This document shows, piece after piece, positions 44,555 to 55,878 of a DNA stretch of 64,000 nucleotides; within the stretch, counting starts at the first letter, position 1, and each line of letters opens with the position of its first letter. The DNA is taken from the NCBI GenBank assembly GCA_036927565.1, contig JAYESD010000012.1, positions 6,138,001 to 6,202,000 of the forward strand. The letters are read 5' to 3'. The notes below the pieces were generated by a model, which was given only the letters and a program-made list of their open reading frames with translations, was not told where the DNA came from and did no database searches. Source of the stretch: Tuctoria greenei (taxonomy: Eukaryota > Streptophyta > Magnoliopsida > Poales > Poaceae). The position numbers and the translations under genes were made by a program.

Positions 44555-46480
44555 TATGGTTTTCATCAAACCCGTAGATGGTGGTTTCTGAGGCTGCGAA
44601 CCGGTGACCAGATCCATTGCCCGGACGCTGCACTCTAGTCCATCACGCCCATGCCCAGATGCAGCTGAAAAGGGTGGTGCCTTCGGGCACGTCCCGACCT
44701 ACTCAGCGCACCCATAGCCGCCGGCTACAAGTTCGGAGAGCGCTCTAGCGGCAGCCAGAGCTCTGCTCCACCACACACCATCAATGAACACTTCCCAGGG
44801 AGCAGCTCAGTAGTGGGTCCACGACATCGACTACTTAGTCGTGGCGGCCCTCAACTCTCCCAATAAAAGGAGACATCACGTGTCGCTATCGCGCACGCCA
44901 TCCATCGACCGTCGCACCGCTGACTCCAGATCCACCAGGCTTACTAGCACTGGCAAGATTTCCACGGAGGACCTGAGAGATGAGCTTGACCGTCGTCAAG
45001 CTCAGATAGATGGCTGCATCATCATCGAGCGGCAGCAGGAGAGACGACGCAACCTCGATGTCGAGTACGGCCCTTGAGGGCCTGATCAAGAGGAGTCCTC
45101 CATCCGAGGAGCAACTCAGGTAAACCCTTCACCGCCATTGTCAAACAAGGACTACGTTGGGTCGAATGCACCCCTGCACTGCTCTGTGCATCACGTACCG
45201 CAGCAGAAGTACTTGCAACAACAGCAGGCTCCACAACAGCCGCACGTGGCGCAGCAGACCCCCTGGGGTATGCTGTCCCCTACGCCTCTCCGGTTAAGCC
45301 CATCGGAGGGTGCATGGCCTTGGTGCCATACCTCTGCCTAACGACATGGCCGCGCAAGTTTTGACCACACCTACCAGAGAAGTTCGATGAAAGCGTCAAC
45401 CCAGCGGAGTTCCTGCAGATCTACACCATGACGATCCTTGTTGCAGGAGCGGATGAGTCTGTCCTGACAAACTACTTCCCCGTCACCGTGATCGGCTCAG
45501 CCTGGTCATGGCTGATGAACCTGCTCATGGGATCCATAACCTCTTGGGATGAGCTCTGCCGGCAGTTCACGGCGAACTTTGACAGCTCCTACACGCACCC
45601 CGACACCAAGCTCGACCTCCACGTTGTGCGCCAGCAACCCAAGGAGACGCTACGATCATTCATCCAGCGCTTCTTCCAGGTACACAACTCCATCCCCAAC
45701 ATCCCGAATGCTTCTATCAAAGTAGCATTCCGGCAGGGAGTGCGTGACCGGAAGATGCTCGAAAAGCTAGCCACGCACAACGTGCAAGATGTCTCCGAGC
45801 TCTTCTCCATCACAGACCGGTGCGCCCGGGCGGTGGAAGGCCGTGACTGATACACTCAGCCTGCCTCTGGAGTGGGCAGAGTTAGCCAGACCGACAAAGG
45901 TGCCGCTAACCTGGGTAGCAGAAAAAAGAAGAACAAGAACCGGGGCGACGGCCAGAACAAGCCGCTGCATGGGTCACCCGTCGCCGCAGCAGCAGCGACC
46001 GGTGGTGGGAGACCCCCATGCTCCGATAAGCACTTGCATCACCCACCTGCAGCTGACGATGACGTCGGGCCCTACCCGGTACACAAGACTCACAACCAAA
46101 CCACGAGCGAGGGTTGGGAGATTAAGAGATGTGCTGAGCGATACCAAGAGCGGGCGCAGTAGCAGTAGTGTCCCGACAGTGCCCCCTTCCCCCAGCGGGA
46201 GGGCAAGCAGAAGGTTGACCCTAAGTTCGACGATGACGAGGAGATGGAGTACCGGAAGCAGGAACAGGCCGTCAAGGTGGTCCACCAAGACGAGGTCTCT
46301 GACGCCAGCAGCGACCATGAGCGTTGCAAGACTCTCCACATTATCTTTGGGGTGTCTTGGGATCTCGCGTCCCGAAACACGATCAAGATCCTGTGCTGAG
46401 TAGTGGCTTCGATAGCCCCTGTTCCTGCTTCGGCGCTGCACCACGAGTGGAAGGAGACGCCGATTAGCTTCGACGCCTCT
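44555..46480 (+). pseudogene. gag: Tat-4 gag
   Basis: Start near 44555. An N-terminal region (44841-45077, TEDLRDELDRRQAQIDG), a Gln-rich linker, then the gag domain at 45390-45850 (NPAEFLQIYTMTILVAGADE, GSAWSWLMNL, FIQRFFQVHNSIPNI, AFRQGVRDRKMLEKL), clearly related to Tat-3 gag. The C-terminal part keeps a YPVHKTHNQTT stretch where Tat-3 has its zinc-knuckle-like motif; here the cysteine before P is Tyr. Stops near 45075, 46160 and 46397 and frameshifts around 45340 break it. Confidence 0.83.
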
Positions 46481-47200
46481 GACTGACCCAAGAACATGGC
46501 GGGAGCCGAGATCCTGCCTCTCCTGGTCGCCCCCACAATTTCCAATGTCAAGCTCCACTATGTCTTGATAGATGGTGGGCCACCCTCAACCTCATTAGCT
46601 GTGCAGCCTTCGACCAGCTGCAGATCTCGGTGTCGAAGCTCACCCCCTCGAGCCCATTCTCGGGGGGGGGGGGGGGGGGGGGGGGGGGCTAGGGAACATC
46701 ATCGCATACGGCAACATCAACCTCCGGGTGACCTTTGGGATGCTCGACAACTATAGGACCGAGAGCATCCTGTTCGACGTTGCAGATGTCAGCCTCCCCT
46801 TCAATGCCATCATCAACATGCTAGCCCTGTACCGATTCATGGCCGTAGCCTACTACTGCTACCTTGTCCTTAAGATGACGACCCCCTCCGGCGTCCTCAG
46901 GTTCTGCGGAGTCCGCACTACTGCGACGTTAGCCTTGGAGAAGCTCCAAGACCTCATAGCAGACCCAGCACCAACCCAGGGCGACGCTTGGCCAAGTCAG
47001 CCTCCGCTGAGCTCGTGGCGGCGCAGCTCACCTGCAACACCCGGTATGTAGCCTTCCAACAGCACCGACACTACCGTCAAAGCTGTCGAGATCAGTTCAG
47101 GCTCTGCTCAGACCCTTCGCAAGGCAAGGGGCCAAGGAAGAAAGTAGGAATTCCTGCTCAATGCCCCACCAATAGCCATCGATGACAAGTTGCCCGACAA
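46481..47200 (+). pseudogene. Tat-4 protease region with a 27-G tract
   Basis: KNMAGAEILPLLVAPTISN, then the active-site motif VLIDGG with its Asp intact, then LNLIS-type sequence in a shifted frame, and RTESILFDVADVSLPFNAI, related to the Tat-3 protease (18723-19300). A run of 27 G at 46662-46688 sits in the middle and disrupts the frame. Homology ends near 47200, where RT should begin. Confidence 0.78.
46662..46688. repeat. Poly(G) run of 27
   Basis: Uninterrupted G tract. It could be a real expansion or a sequencing/assembly length error. Confidence 0.9.
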
Positions 47201-48596
47201 CAGTCACAGCTACCCTTGGAGCTTTGGGCACCCAGTATATATTAGCTTAATGGGACAGTGTGAAGGTGTTCATAGTTTCTAGGAGCAGCATTTAGGACAA
47301 CCAAGCTCCGGGAGGGTCTGGTCAAGAGTGCACAGTCAGCTTAGCTTGATTCCGAACCCTAAGCCTGTGCACCCTGCCTCCCTGAACATCTGAAAGCAGG
47401 CAGTTGCCCTCTTTTATAAAAGTCTGTCACCTCCTATGAATCACTGTCTTACTTCATGTTTCCCTAAACAATATTCATTTATATTATGCACTAATTTTAT
47501 TATCAACCATGCTAGGCTCATTTGCTGTATATTTCCTTCATATACACGGTTGTACATTCTATATCTCTCACCCTTGCTAGAGTTGTGCAATCCTACTGCA
47601 GGCGGGCTTGATTGAGGTACCTACGATGTGTGAAGGGTTCTTGCGGCTGCCCCCATCCTTGGAGTTCTGTGAAGCCAGATGGCCTCTCAGGAAAGGTCTA
47701 GGCCAAGCTGGAGGTCCAGGGCGTGTAAACTGCTTAGCCTGGTCCTGTACCCTAAGCACGCACACCCTGCCTCTCAGCGCTTCAGCCAAGTACTGGGGCC
47801 GGAAGGATCGCATCCTAAGGATGGCAGTTGCCAGACACCGAAGCGCTAATGTATTGAATTACCCAAGCCCTGTGTGTCAACTCAGGACGGTAAGACATGA
47901 CAAAGCTAAAGAAGAGGAACATGTAAAACTGGCGAGTAAACTAGCCTCTCCTTTAACATGTGCTGGACAGCCAGCTCTGGCACCTCTAAGGGGGCCTGCC
48001 GTCGACGAACCTACGACGATGGTGGACGACAACATAGCAGTCTGCTCCGGCACCACCCAAGGGGTCTGCCATCGACGTCCCAGCATGTAGATGACAGCAA
48101 CAAGCACGGATAAGTGAGTACACTCTCCTGCCTCGCTCTTGTTGCTAACAGGTTTCTCTTGTGATAGCCTGTACACTAGGAGCCAACCGTCGGCATCTCT
48201 ACGACAATGGTGGACCACGCTAGAGCATCTAGCTTCAACACCTCCCAGGGGGGCTTCTGTCGACGTCTCTACGACGATGGAGGGCGACGCCAGGGCAGTC
48301 AGCTCTGGCACCTTCCAGGGGGTCTGCCGTTGACGAATCTACGATGATGGTGGGCGACATCGGAACATCCAGCTCCGGCATCACCCAGGGGGCCTGCCGT
48401 CGATGTCCCAGCATGTTGAAAACAACAACAAGCGCTGATAAGTGAGTACACTCTCCTGCCTCACCCTTGTTGCTAACAGGGTTCTCTTGTGATAGCATGT
48501 ACACCAGGGGCCTGCTGTCGACGAATCCACGAAGATGGTGGTCGAGGCCAGAGCATCCAGCTCCGGCTCCTCCCAAGGGGCCTGCCGTCAACGAAT
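47201..48596 (+). other. Tat-4 post-pol region with long-period repeats
   Basis: Non-coding. AGCTTAGCTTGATTCC...CCTAAGC and CTGCTTAGCCTGGTCC...CCTAAGCACG blocks recur at 47335 and 47730, as at 10508 in Tat-2. From 47970 to 48596 there are copies of a GGGGGCCTGCCGTCGACGAA-type unit, inside a larger repeat of 327 bp (48075 and 48402, CCCAGCATGT...AAGTGAGTACACTCTCC). Confidence 0.72.
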
Positions 48597-48726
48597 TGTA
48601 ACACCCTCATTTTCGTCCATCATGCATTGCATACATACAAATATATGTTTAAAATTAATCCACATAAAAAGGAACAAGTTTAAAATGAATTAGAAACGAA
48701 ACCACACTTAAGAATTCTGGGAAGTG

Positions 48727-49110
48727 CGGACTAGATCGATTTTGGTGCGGACAAGTCCAATTTCTCTCTAACTTCAAACGGACTTGTTGGTTTTTTGCGC
48801 ACTAGTCTGTTTTTCCATCTGGACACCTTCGGACTTGTCCGGTCTTATGCGGACTAGTCCGGTGTTCCAAATCCTTGAAAAATTCGCTAAGTCTTTGGAC
48901 TTGTCCAGACTAGTCCAGTGTTCCAACAGCTTTATCCATTTTCCCCTCTGACTAAAGTCAGACTTGTCAGATTTTGGCCAGACTTGTCTATTTTCCCCCT
49001 CTGGATAAGTTCGAACTTGTCTAATGTCCAGTCTGCACTTGTCTGATATCTCTCTGATCAACTTTGGACTAGTTCGGCCCTTTTTGGACTTGTCTGATAA
49101 ATCGCGGCTC
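48727..49110 (+). repeat. Paired dyad array in T3 5' LTR
   Basis: Pairs centred 48732.5/48753.5, 48784.5/48803.5 and 48835.5/48855.5, further decayed copies to about 49110. Same arrangement as in T1. Confidence 0.88.
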
Positions 49111-49264
49111 CGAGTTGATCTTTTGTTTCACGACTAGTTTCTTGGGTTTTACATTAAGTGGGCCTAGGAACATCATGCCTAACTCTTTTAGATCCCATGG
49201 GGGACTCCAAACCGACCCCTACTCATCTCAAAACTCGAAATCCATCTAACCCTAGCCTCCATAT

Positions 49265-49273
49265 CTATATAAA
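49265..49273 (+). promoter_or_regulatory. T3 5' LTR TATA box
   Basis: CTATATAAA, followed by a leader with AAACCCTAG. The copy in the 3' LTR is at 53818-53826. Confidence 0.75.
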
Positions 49274-51451
49274 TAATTCCACCCCTTGGCTTGACATCTA
49301 TTTGCCACTTTTCCACCCTACCCAAACCCTAGCTCGTGAATAGCCGCCGCCAAGGAGAGAGAAGGAGGTCCCAAGCAAGAAGAAGAAAAGAAGGAAACAA
49401 AAGAGGATCAATATCTCCATCAACTTAACATTCTTCGTCAACAATTCACCATCAAGTTCTTCATCAACCCTAGATCATCAAGATCTAAGTATTGCCTCTA
49501 AGATCCTTGATTCATTGAAGTTCTCAACACCTGGTATACCTTCTATTCTCTTTTCCTTACGTGAATTCAACCCCAAATCTCCAAATTCACGTCGATCTAG
49601 GAAACCCTAATCTGCTGATCTCGCGCAGTGCGGACTTGTCCGGTCCCTAGTGGACTAGTCCGATTTTCCTTGTTAATTTCTGCTGAATTAATTCTAAATT
49701 AGATCGAATCAAATCCAAATCTATATAAACTTGTTAAAAGCTATGAGAACTAGTTAGTGATGATTAAAAACAACTCATTAACAAGTTCCACCTTGCATTT
49801 GCATTAATCATGCATGTCATGTCATATTGAGTAATATATGTGCACTCTTTGATTGTATTCTTGTCTTGTATGTTTATTATGCGGATTAGACAGATTTGCG
49901 CTAGAGAGTGCCGCGGAGGATCTTCAGCACCAAGAGTTTGAAGGCTTTGACCTGAACCAATCCCAAGAGCAAGGCAAGTATCCTTGAAGCATATTGATCC
50001 TGTTTTATAGTAAATGTTTTGGTTGCAAAATTAAATGCTTGTGTCAATTTGATGGGAAACCTATGATAGGAAGTTTACTAGATTTGTTAACCACCCTTGT
50101 CACCTGGAATATATGGTAGAAAGTCGGGAAGGGCTTTTTTTACCTTTTTGCTTCGCTTAATTAATCGGGATGGGAAGACAGCTATACCACTTAACTTAAT
50201 TATGCATTTATGAGATTATGGTTAATATGATGTGGTAATGGGTGATCTAAGCAAGCCTGGTATGTGGATGGGATGGAAGTTATGGTGGTTTTTCTTGCTT
50301 TAGATCTAAGGACCGGTTCATGTGAGAATAAGCCAAGACTATAGTGCCACCACGAGGCCAAGTATGGGTGCGGCGTCACTAATTAATTAGGGCTTTGCTA
50401 GTGCTGTTTGGACCATTAAGGATGCTCGCAGAAGGGGTACTCAGATTGGGTTTGTTGATGATTGGTGGGACTACCCTGGGATCCGAATGGCTAAAGAGGG
50501 GGCCATTGGTTCAAGATGTGCTCAGTTGGAGGCATCGTCGCTGGTGAAACCTCACTGGGGTCTAAATAGGCTAGTAATCCCTTTTTAAAGGCTATTTTGT
50601 GATCTTTTGGCCATACACCAAAGGAAGTGTAATTGGCATAAGGGGGTTCTTTAGTCGCTGACAGGTGATGAAATCACAAACACGTGGGTAAAGTGGTACA
50701 AACTCTGCAGAGTCTAATAAAACTATCATGATAGTCGTGCTCCTGGTTATGAGTGCCTGGATGACCTACATGATTAGAGGGAAATTGGAATTTGGGATGG
50801 TTATGGTTATGGTTAATAATATGGTTATGGCTAGTTATGAATTAAATTCTGATATTGATTATGGTTATTGGTAATAAAAAATCTGGAATGATGGTAATGA
50901 ATATGGACTGGTATTATGATGATTACATGGTTTATGATGGGTATATTTCACATACTTATAATGTATTGCTTTTCAAATGTTTTAATGTACTTTTCAGCAC
51001 TTAACCTTTATTATATTCGTCAATTGAATCAGCTACATGTCATACTTTCCACACTTGCTGAGTACGATATGTACTCACTCTTGCAATTCCCCCACCAACA
51101 GTTGCAGGTTAGTATTGGGAGTTTAACGATGGTAATGCAGAGTTCTAGGCCATGTCTACCATCAGCTTTGCCTGTGGAGTGTTGGAGCTGCGCTATACCC
51201 TTATGCCTATTTGCTTAGCTGCATTGTTGCTTTAATTAGTTTATTTCCGCTGCATTAGTTGAAACTTGTCATTAATATTCATTTAAGCTTGTATTCGAGG
51301 ATATAATGGTTTGTGTAATAAAAGTACTTATTCAATAATTTGAGCTGTGGTAACTATGTGTATATCATTTGTATTGCACTTGTGTATGTGTGTTGAACAT
51401 CCTGGGCACACATATACTGCACTTGGTTCATCTTCGGAACCATGTGTCACA

Positions 51452-53125
51452 CACAGAAACAAATTTGAATTTGAGGCAACAAAGATGGTTGGAGCTCATC
51501 AAGGATTATGATGTGGGAATCAATTATCATCCAGGGAAGGCTAATGTTGTGGCCGATGCATTGTGTAGAAAAAGAGTAAGTCATCAACTCGCGGTTCAAT
51601 GGCTGCCATCCGAGCTATGCAAGGAGTTTGAACGGTTGAACCTTGGATTTGTAAATGAGATAGGGATGATGGAGTTAAATCTGACCTTGGAGCAAGAAAT
51701 TCGGGAAGGCCAAACCGAGGATGAGGAAATCCAAGAGATCAAGGAAAGGACCCAAGAGGGGAGAGAATTCAGATTTGATGACGATGAACAGGGTACCCTA
51801 TGGCTTGGAAAAAGGATTGTCGTGCCTAATCTGAAGCATATTCGGGAGACAATACTAAAGGAGGCACATGACTCGCCATACTCAATTCACCCCGGTTGTA
51901 TGAAGATGTACAAAGACTTGAAGACATGCTATTGGTGGGCTAGCATGAAGAAGGACATAGCTGACTATGTAGTGTTGTGTGCCAACGAGTCAAGGCAGAA
52001 CATCAAAGGCCAGCGGGATTATTGCAGCCATTGAAGATCCCAGAATGGAAGTGGGAAGAGACCGGTATGGACTTTATAGTTGGATTGCCACGTACACAGT
52101 CCGGTTATGACTCAATTTGGGTAATCGTGGATCGATTGACCAAGTCAGCTCATTTTGTTCCTATCAAGAACACCTATACCACCGCGAAGCTAGCAGAGCT
52201 ATACATGGAGCACATTGTGTGCTGACATGGGGTTCCGAAGAAGATAGTCTCGGATAGAGGTTCTCAATTTACCTACAGGTTCTGGCAAAAATTGCATCAA
52301 GGTTTGGGAACAATGTTGAATTTTGGCTCAGCATATCACCCTCAAACGGATAGACAAACTGAGAGGACCAATCAGATTTTAGAGGATATGTTAAGAGCTT
52401 GTGCCTTGAAGCATGAAAGAAGATGGGACAAGAGCTTGCCATATGCAGAATTTTCATATAACAATAGTTACCAAGCGAGCTTGAAAATGTCGCCTTATGA
52501 AGCACTATACGGGAGGAAGTGTAGGACACCTTTGTTCTAGAATGAGACAGGAGAAACTCAAGTATTAGGTCCGGATGTGTTGCTAGAAGCTAAAAATCAA
52601 GTTCAGGTTATTCGCGACAACTTGAGAGCTGCTCAATCAAGGCAAAAGGCTATGCGGACAATAGGAGAAGGAAACTATCCTTTGAAGTAGGATATTTTGT
52701 TTATCTCAAAGTGTCACCAATGAGAGGTCATAAGAGATTTAACATAAGAGGCAAGCTAGCACCCCCATACATTGGACCATTCAAGATTTTGGACAAAAGA
52801 GGAGAAGTAGCATATAAGTTGGAGATGTCAACTCACTTATCAGTTTTTCATGATGTATTTCATGTTTCCCAGCAAAAAATTTTTTGAGAGTGCCAGAAGA
52901 ACAAGTGCCAATTGAAGAATTTGAATTAGAGGTAGATTTGACTTATGCCGAGAAACCAGTCAAAATCTTAGAAACCAAGGAAAGGGTCACAAGAAATAAG
53001 ATTATTAGATGGTGTAAAGTTCAATGGAAGCATCACACAGAATCAGAGTCAACTTGGGAACTGGAGGATGATCTCAAGAAGGAATTTTCCTATCTCTTTC
53101 CTTCCGCATCAAATCTCGAGGGCGA
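51452..53125 (+). pseudogene. pol: T3 RNase H end, integrase and chromodomain
   Basis: Starts mid-RNase H (ETNLNLRQQRWLEL, YHPGKANVVADAL). Then the HHCC finger (HPGCMKMYKDL), integrase core with MDFIVGLP, SDRGSQF and QTERTN catalytic residues, MSPYEALYGRKCRTP, the SPMRGHKRF/KLAPPYIGPF C-terminal block, and a chromodomain at about 52940-53090 (EKPVKILETKERVTRNKII, VQWKHHTESESTWELEDDL) that in relatives targets insertion to chromatin. Breaks: a 5-base deletion near 51980 that removes one finger cysteine codon, a TGA at 52223, a TAG at 52538, and frameshifts near 52650 and 52885. Confidence 0.9.
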
Positions 53126-53136
53126 GATTCATTCTA

Positions 53137-53149
53137 AGGGGGGTAGGTT
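53137..53149 (+). other. T3 polypurine tract
   Basis: AAGGGGGGTAGGT immediately before the LTR start at 53150; T2 has the same tract. Confidence 0.85.
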
Positions 53150-54142
53150 TGTAACACCCTAATTTTCATGCATCATACATTTCATAAGTTCATGTATACA
53201 TGTCTAACAGTAATCCATATAAAAAGGAACAAGTTTAAAATGAGTTTAGGGTAAAACCGCACTAAAGAATTCTGGGAAGTGCGGACTAGTCCGGTTTCAT
53301 GCGGACTAGTCCGATATCTATCTGACCTTCGTTGAACTTGTCCGTTTTGCTACGGACTAGTCTGTTTTTTCTCTCTGGACACTTTCGGACTTGTACGGTC
53401 CATTGCGGACTAGTCTGTTGTACAGAATCCTTGGAAATTTTGCTAAGTCCCTGGACTTGTCTGAACTAGTCCTGTATTCTAGCGGACTTGTCTGTTTTTC
53501 CTCTGACTAAAATTGGACTTGTCCGGTTTTTGTCAGACTTGTATGATTTACCTCTGACCAAGCTCGGACTTATCCGTTGTCTAGTCTAGACTTGTCCGAT
53601 ATCTCTCTTTCTAACTTCGGACTAGTCCGACCTTTTTTGGACTTGTCCGATAAATCATGACTCCAAGTTGATCCTCTGTTTCACGACTTGTTTTTTGGGT
53701 TTTACTTTAAGTGGGCCTAAGGACTTCATGTCTAACTCGTTTTGGATCCAACGTGGGACCCCACACCGGCCTCAACCCTCTCTAAACTCGAATTCATTGA
53801 AACCCTAGCATCCACCTCTATATAAACAACCCCACCCCTTCACTTTGCATCCTTTTGCCTTAATTGAAAGTCCACCCAAACCCTAGTTCATGGAGAGCCG
53901 CCATCAAGGAGGGAGAAGGAATTCCCAAACAAGAAGAAGAAGAGGAGGAAACGAAAGAGGATCAAGATCTCCATCAAGTTTCATTCTCCATCAACAAGTC
54001 ACCATCAAGTTCTTCATCAACCCTAGAACATCAAGATTCAAGTGTTACCTTCAAGACCATTGATTCATTGGAGTCCTAAACACCTGGTATACCTTCTATT
54101 CTCTTTTACTCATGTGAATTCAACCTCGTTTCTACAAATTCA

Positions 54143-54227
54143 CATCCTAGTACTAATCTCGCCCAAGCACGTTTAATTTTGGAGTTCTGATGGCATCCGG
54201 TGCTTTTGTGCTAGTAAGATCGCATTC
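54143..54227 (-). pseudogene. 5S rRNA pseudogene, copy 1 (3' end missing)
   Basis: Minus strand matches plant 5S rRNA from its first base (54227) for about 85 nt, ending at the CTAGGATG segment. An upstream TATAAG lies exactly at -28 (54255-54250), with C at -1, as in plant 5S promoters. Several substitutions. Confidence 0.82.
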
Positions 54228-54368
54228 GACATGTAACACCTTCTCGTTCCTTATAAGTTCTCCTGTCACCTTCACCTACACGATTTCAGGAGAGCCACGC
54301 GCACGTCCGACCCTCATATGCTCGCACTGCCGAACACGGATGTAACCTCGCACAACGCCGTAAAAAAA

Positions 54369-54446
54369 GGATGCAACACAAGGGCTATGCTTAAATTTCA
54401 GAGTTCTGATGGGGTCCGGTGCTTTAGTGCTGTTATGATCCTGTCC
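54369..54446 (-). pseudogene. 5S rRNA pseudogene, copy 2 (internal deletion)
   Basis: Both 5S ends are present (first base at 54446; 3' end with GTTGCATCC at 54369 followed on the minus strand by a T-run terminator) but about 40 nt of the middle are missing. TATAAG at -28 (54474-54469), C at -1. Confidence 0.8.
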
Positions 54447-54910
54447 GACGTGTAATATTTTGCCGTTCCTTATAGCATAATAGTTCCTAAAACATGAATA
54501 TTCAAAATAATAATGAATTTAAATGAAGGATAAAGGCGTGCCAGCAAAAAAGGATACAAGAAATAATAACATAAAATATTGAATTCTACAAAATAACAAT
54601 ATTAAAATATAATTAATAGTAAATTTAAATAAAACACAAAGGCGTACAAGCAAAAAGGGATAAAAATATTAAATGTCACAACTTGGATGTAAGGTATTTC
54701 GCCAACTCCCTGATTTTCACATTGTTAAGAATTATAGAAAAAACACGGTAACATGCCAATTTTTACTACGGCTGGGATATTGTTTTGCTATGATGTGGAT
54801 GTGGTATTGTTTTACTATGGATTGGATGAGGTATTGTTACTATTGTTATTTTCCATTGTAAGGGCCTAAATGAAAGACAATGTGTACCGGCAAAAAAGGG
54901 ATGCAACACG
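54447..54910 (-). pseudogene. 5S rDNA spacer and third 5S 3' end
   Basis: AT-rich spacer with repeated GGCGT(G/A)C(C/A)AGCAAAAA(A)GG segments near 54535 and 54643; ends at 54898-54910 in GGGATGCAACACG, the 3' end of a third 5S gene, with a T6 terminator on the minus strand (54892-54897). Confidence 0.68.
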
Positions 54911-55119
54911 TTCCTGCGCAGTGCGGACTAGTCTGGCCTCCTGTGCACTTATCCGATTTGGCAATCTGTTTCCTGCTGAATTAGTTCTAAATTTGTCTTG
55001 AATCAATTCCAAACCTGTATAAACTTGTTAAAAGAAATTAGAACTAGTTTGTAAACACCATTAACAACTCATTAACTAGTTTGCTTCGCATTTGCATTAA
55101 TCATGCATATCACGACATA

Positions 55120-55878
55120 TTTTTTGACCGGTGAAAAACTACAAGGGAGAACCCCGATAGCCATAAAACATATATTAAAAGAGACGAGGTAACAACGAGT
55201 TACAATAGCTCAGCAGAGCTTGACTAGGTGTTCCATAGGGTGGAACGTCCTTTACAAACTCTGAAGCCACAAGAGCACACTGGCCGTATCCTCTAGCTTA
55301 AAACGGCAGGCCTGAAGCCTTGTAGAAGCAATGAAGGATCGTTTCCAGGCGTTTACAGAGGGATTAGAGTTTCTAAAAATGAAATTGTTACGAGCAATCC
55401 AGATCTCCCAGGCCGCTATGGAGAATGTTTCCATGAAGGCGCGATGACCCCAGCTGAGCTTGGCTTTTTGCAAGGTATGAAAGAAGGGGATGTCGTGGTC
55501 CCAGTGAATCCCAAGGACATTTCAGCATGCCATGCTGAAGGAGCAGTTAAAGAAGAGATGGTACGTGAGTTCCTCCACATTGTCAGCACAGAGCACGCAG
55601 GTGTAGTCGTTCCTGTCAATCGTGATGTTTTTTCTCTTCAGGAGGTTGCGTGAGTTGAGCCGGTCCAGAAACATCAGCCACATGAAGATCTTTATTTTCT
55701 TTAGCACCTTTGAGGCCCAAATCCAGCTAAAGGGTGTTGGTGGGTTGATGCGTTTGTAATAGTTGTTGTAAATAAGCTTGGAGCTGAAAGTTCTTGTTCC
55801 CCCGATTGGAGTCCACTCATCCTGTGCAGCTTCCCTGTGTGAAGTTTCCTCCAGCATGGCCTCCAGATTGGCCAGTTC
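55120..55878 (-). mobile_element. LINE (non-LTR retrotransposon), 3' end
   Basis: Minus strand. A T-run at 55120-55125 is the poly(A) tail; a short 3' UTR (55126-55251) follows inward. Inserted into the T3 LTR, and cut at 55879 by the SIRE-like element, so the upstream LINE part should lie beyond that element. Confidence 0.85.
55252..55878 (-). pseudogene. LINE ORF2 C-terminus with zf-RVT domain
   Basis: Reads RTFSSKLIYNNYY, FSWIWASKVLKKIKIFMWLMFLDRLNSRNLLKRK, then CVLCADNVEELTYHLFFNCSFS, the zinc-binding region that ends plant LINE reverse transcriptases, and a tail with IWIARNNFIFRNS. One Trp codon is a TGA near 55520; otherwise the frame is open to its stop at 55252. Confidence 0.88.

Larger units (their letters stand above)
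43428..48596 (+). mobile_element. Tat-4: plus-strand Tat element lacking RT to integrase
   Basis: 5' LTR 43428-44498, primer site 44501-44518, gag and protease to about 47200, then directly the Tat-type post-pol region to 48596. RT, both RNase H domains and integrase are absent. The 3' LTR is not in the window because T3 begins at 48597. It belongs to a different subfamily from Tat-3 (diverged gag, different LTR). Confidence 0.85.
48597..51451 (+). repeat. T3 5' LTR (2855 bp)
   Basis: TGTAACACC to GTGTCACA. Dyad array at 48727-49110; TATA box 49265-49273; downstream dyad pair centred at 49636.5 and 49656.5; CTATCATGATAG at 50723-50734. Confidence 0.92.
48597..55119 (+). mobile_element. T3: Tekay-like Ty3/gypsy element with internal deletion
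   Basis: Plus strand. 5' LTR 48597-51451, then directly the end of RNase H, integrase and chromodomain (51452-53125), polypurine tract, and 3' LTR from 53150 to 55119, where a LINE truncates it. Primer site, gag, protease and RT are absent. Same family as T1. Confidence 0.9.
53150..55119 (+). repeat. T3 3' LTR, truncated and with 5S rDNA insert
   Basis: TGTAACACC start, dyad array 53278-53655, TATA box 53818-53826, then at 54143-54910 foreign 5S rDNA, then LTR again (54911-55119, CTGCGCAGTGCGGACTAG) until a LINE tail at 55120. The 5' LTR lacks the 5S insert. Confidence 0.88.

Noticed and set aside
47608..48090. 160-codon plus-strand ORF in the Tat-4 post-pol region
   Set aside because: Runs through the repeat units, no similarity to gag-pol or to the antisense protein, and not preserved in Tat-2 or Tat-3.
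54143..54910. Cassandra-type TRIM as explanation of the 5S sequence
   Set aside because: More than one 5S unit with spacers, -28 boxes and terminators is present, and only one of two LTRs has it; Cassandra carries a partial 5S as a fixed LTR part.
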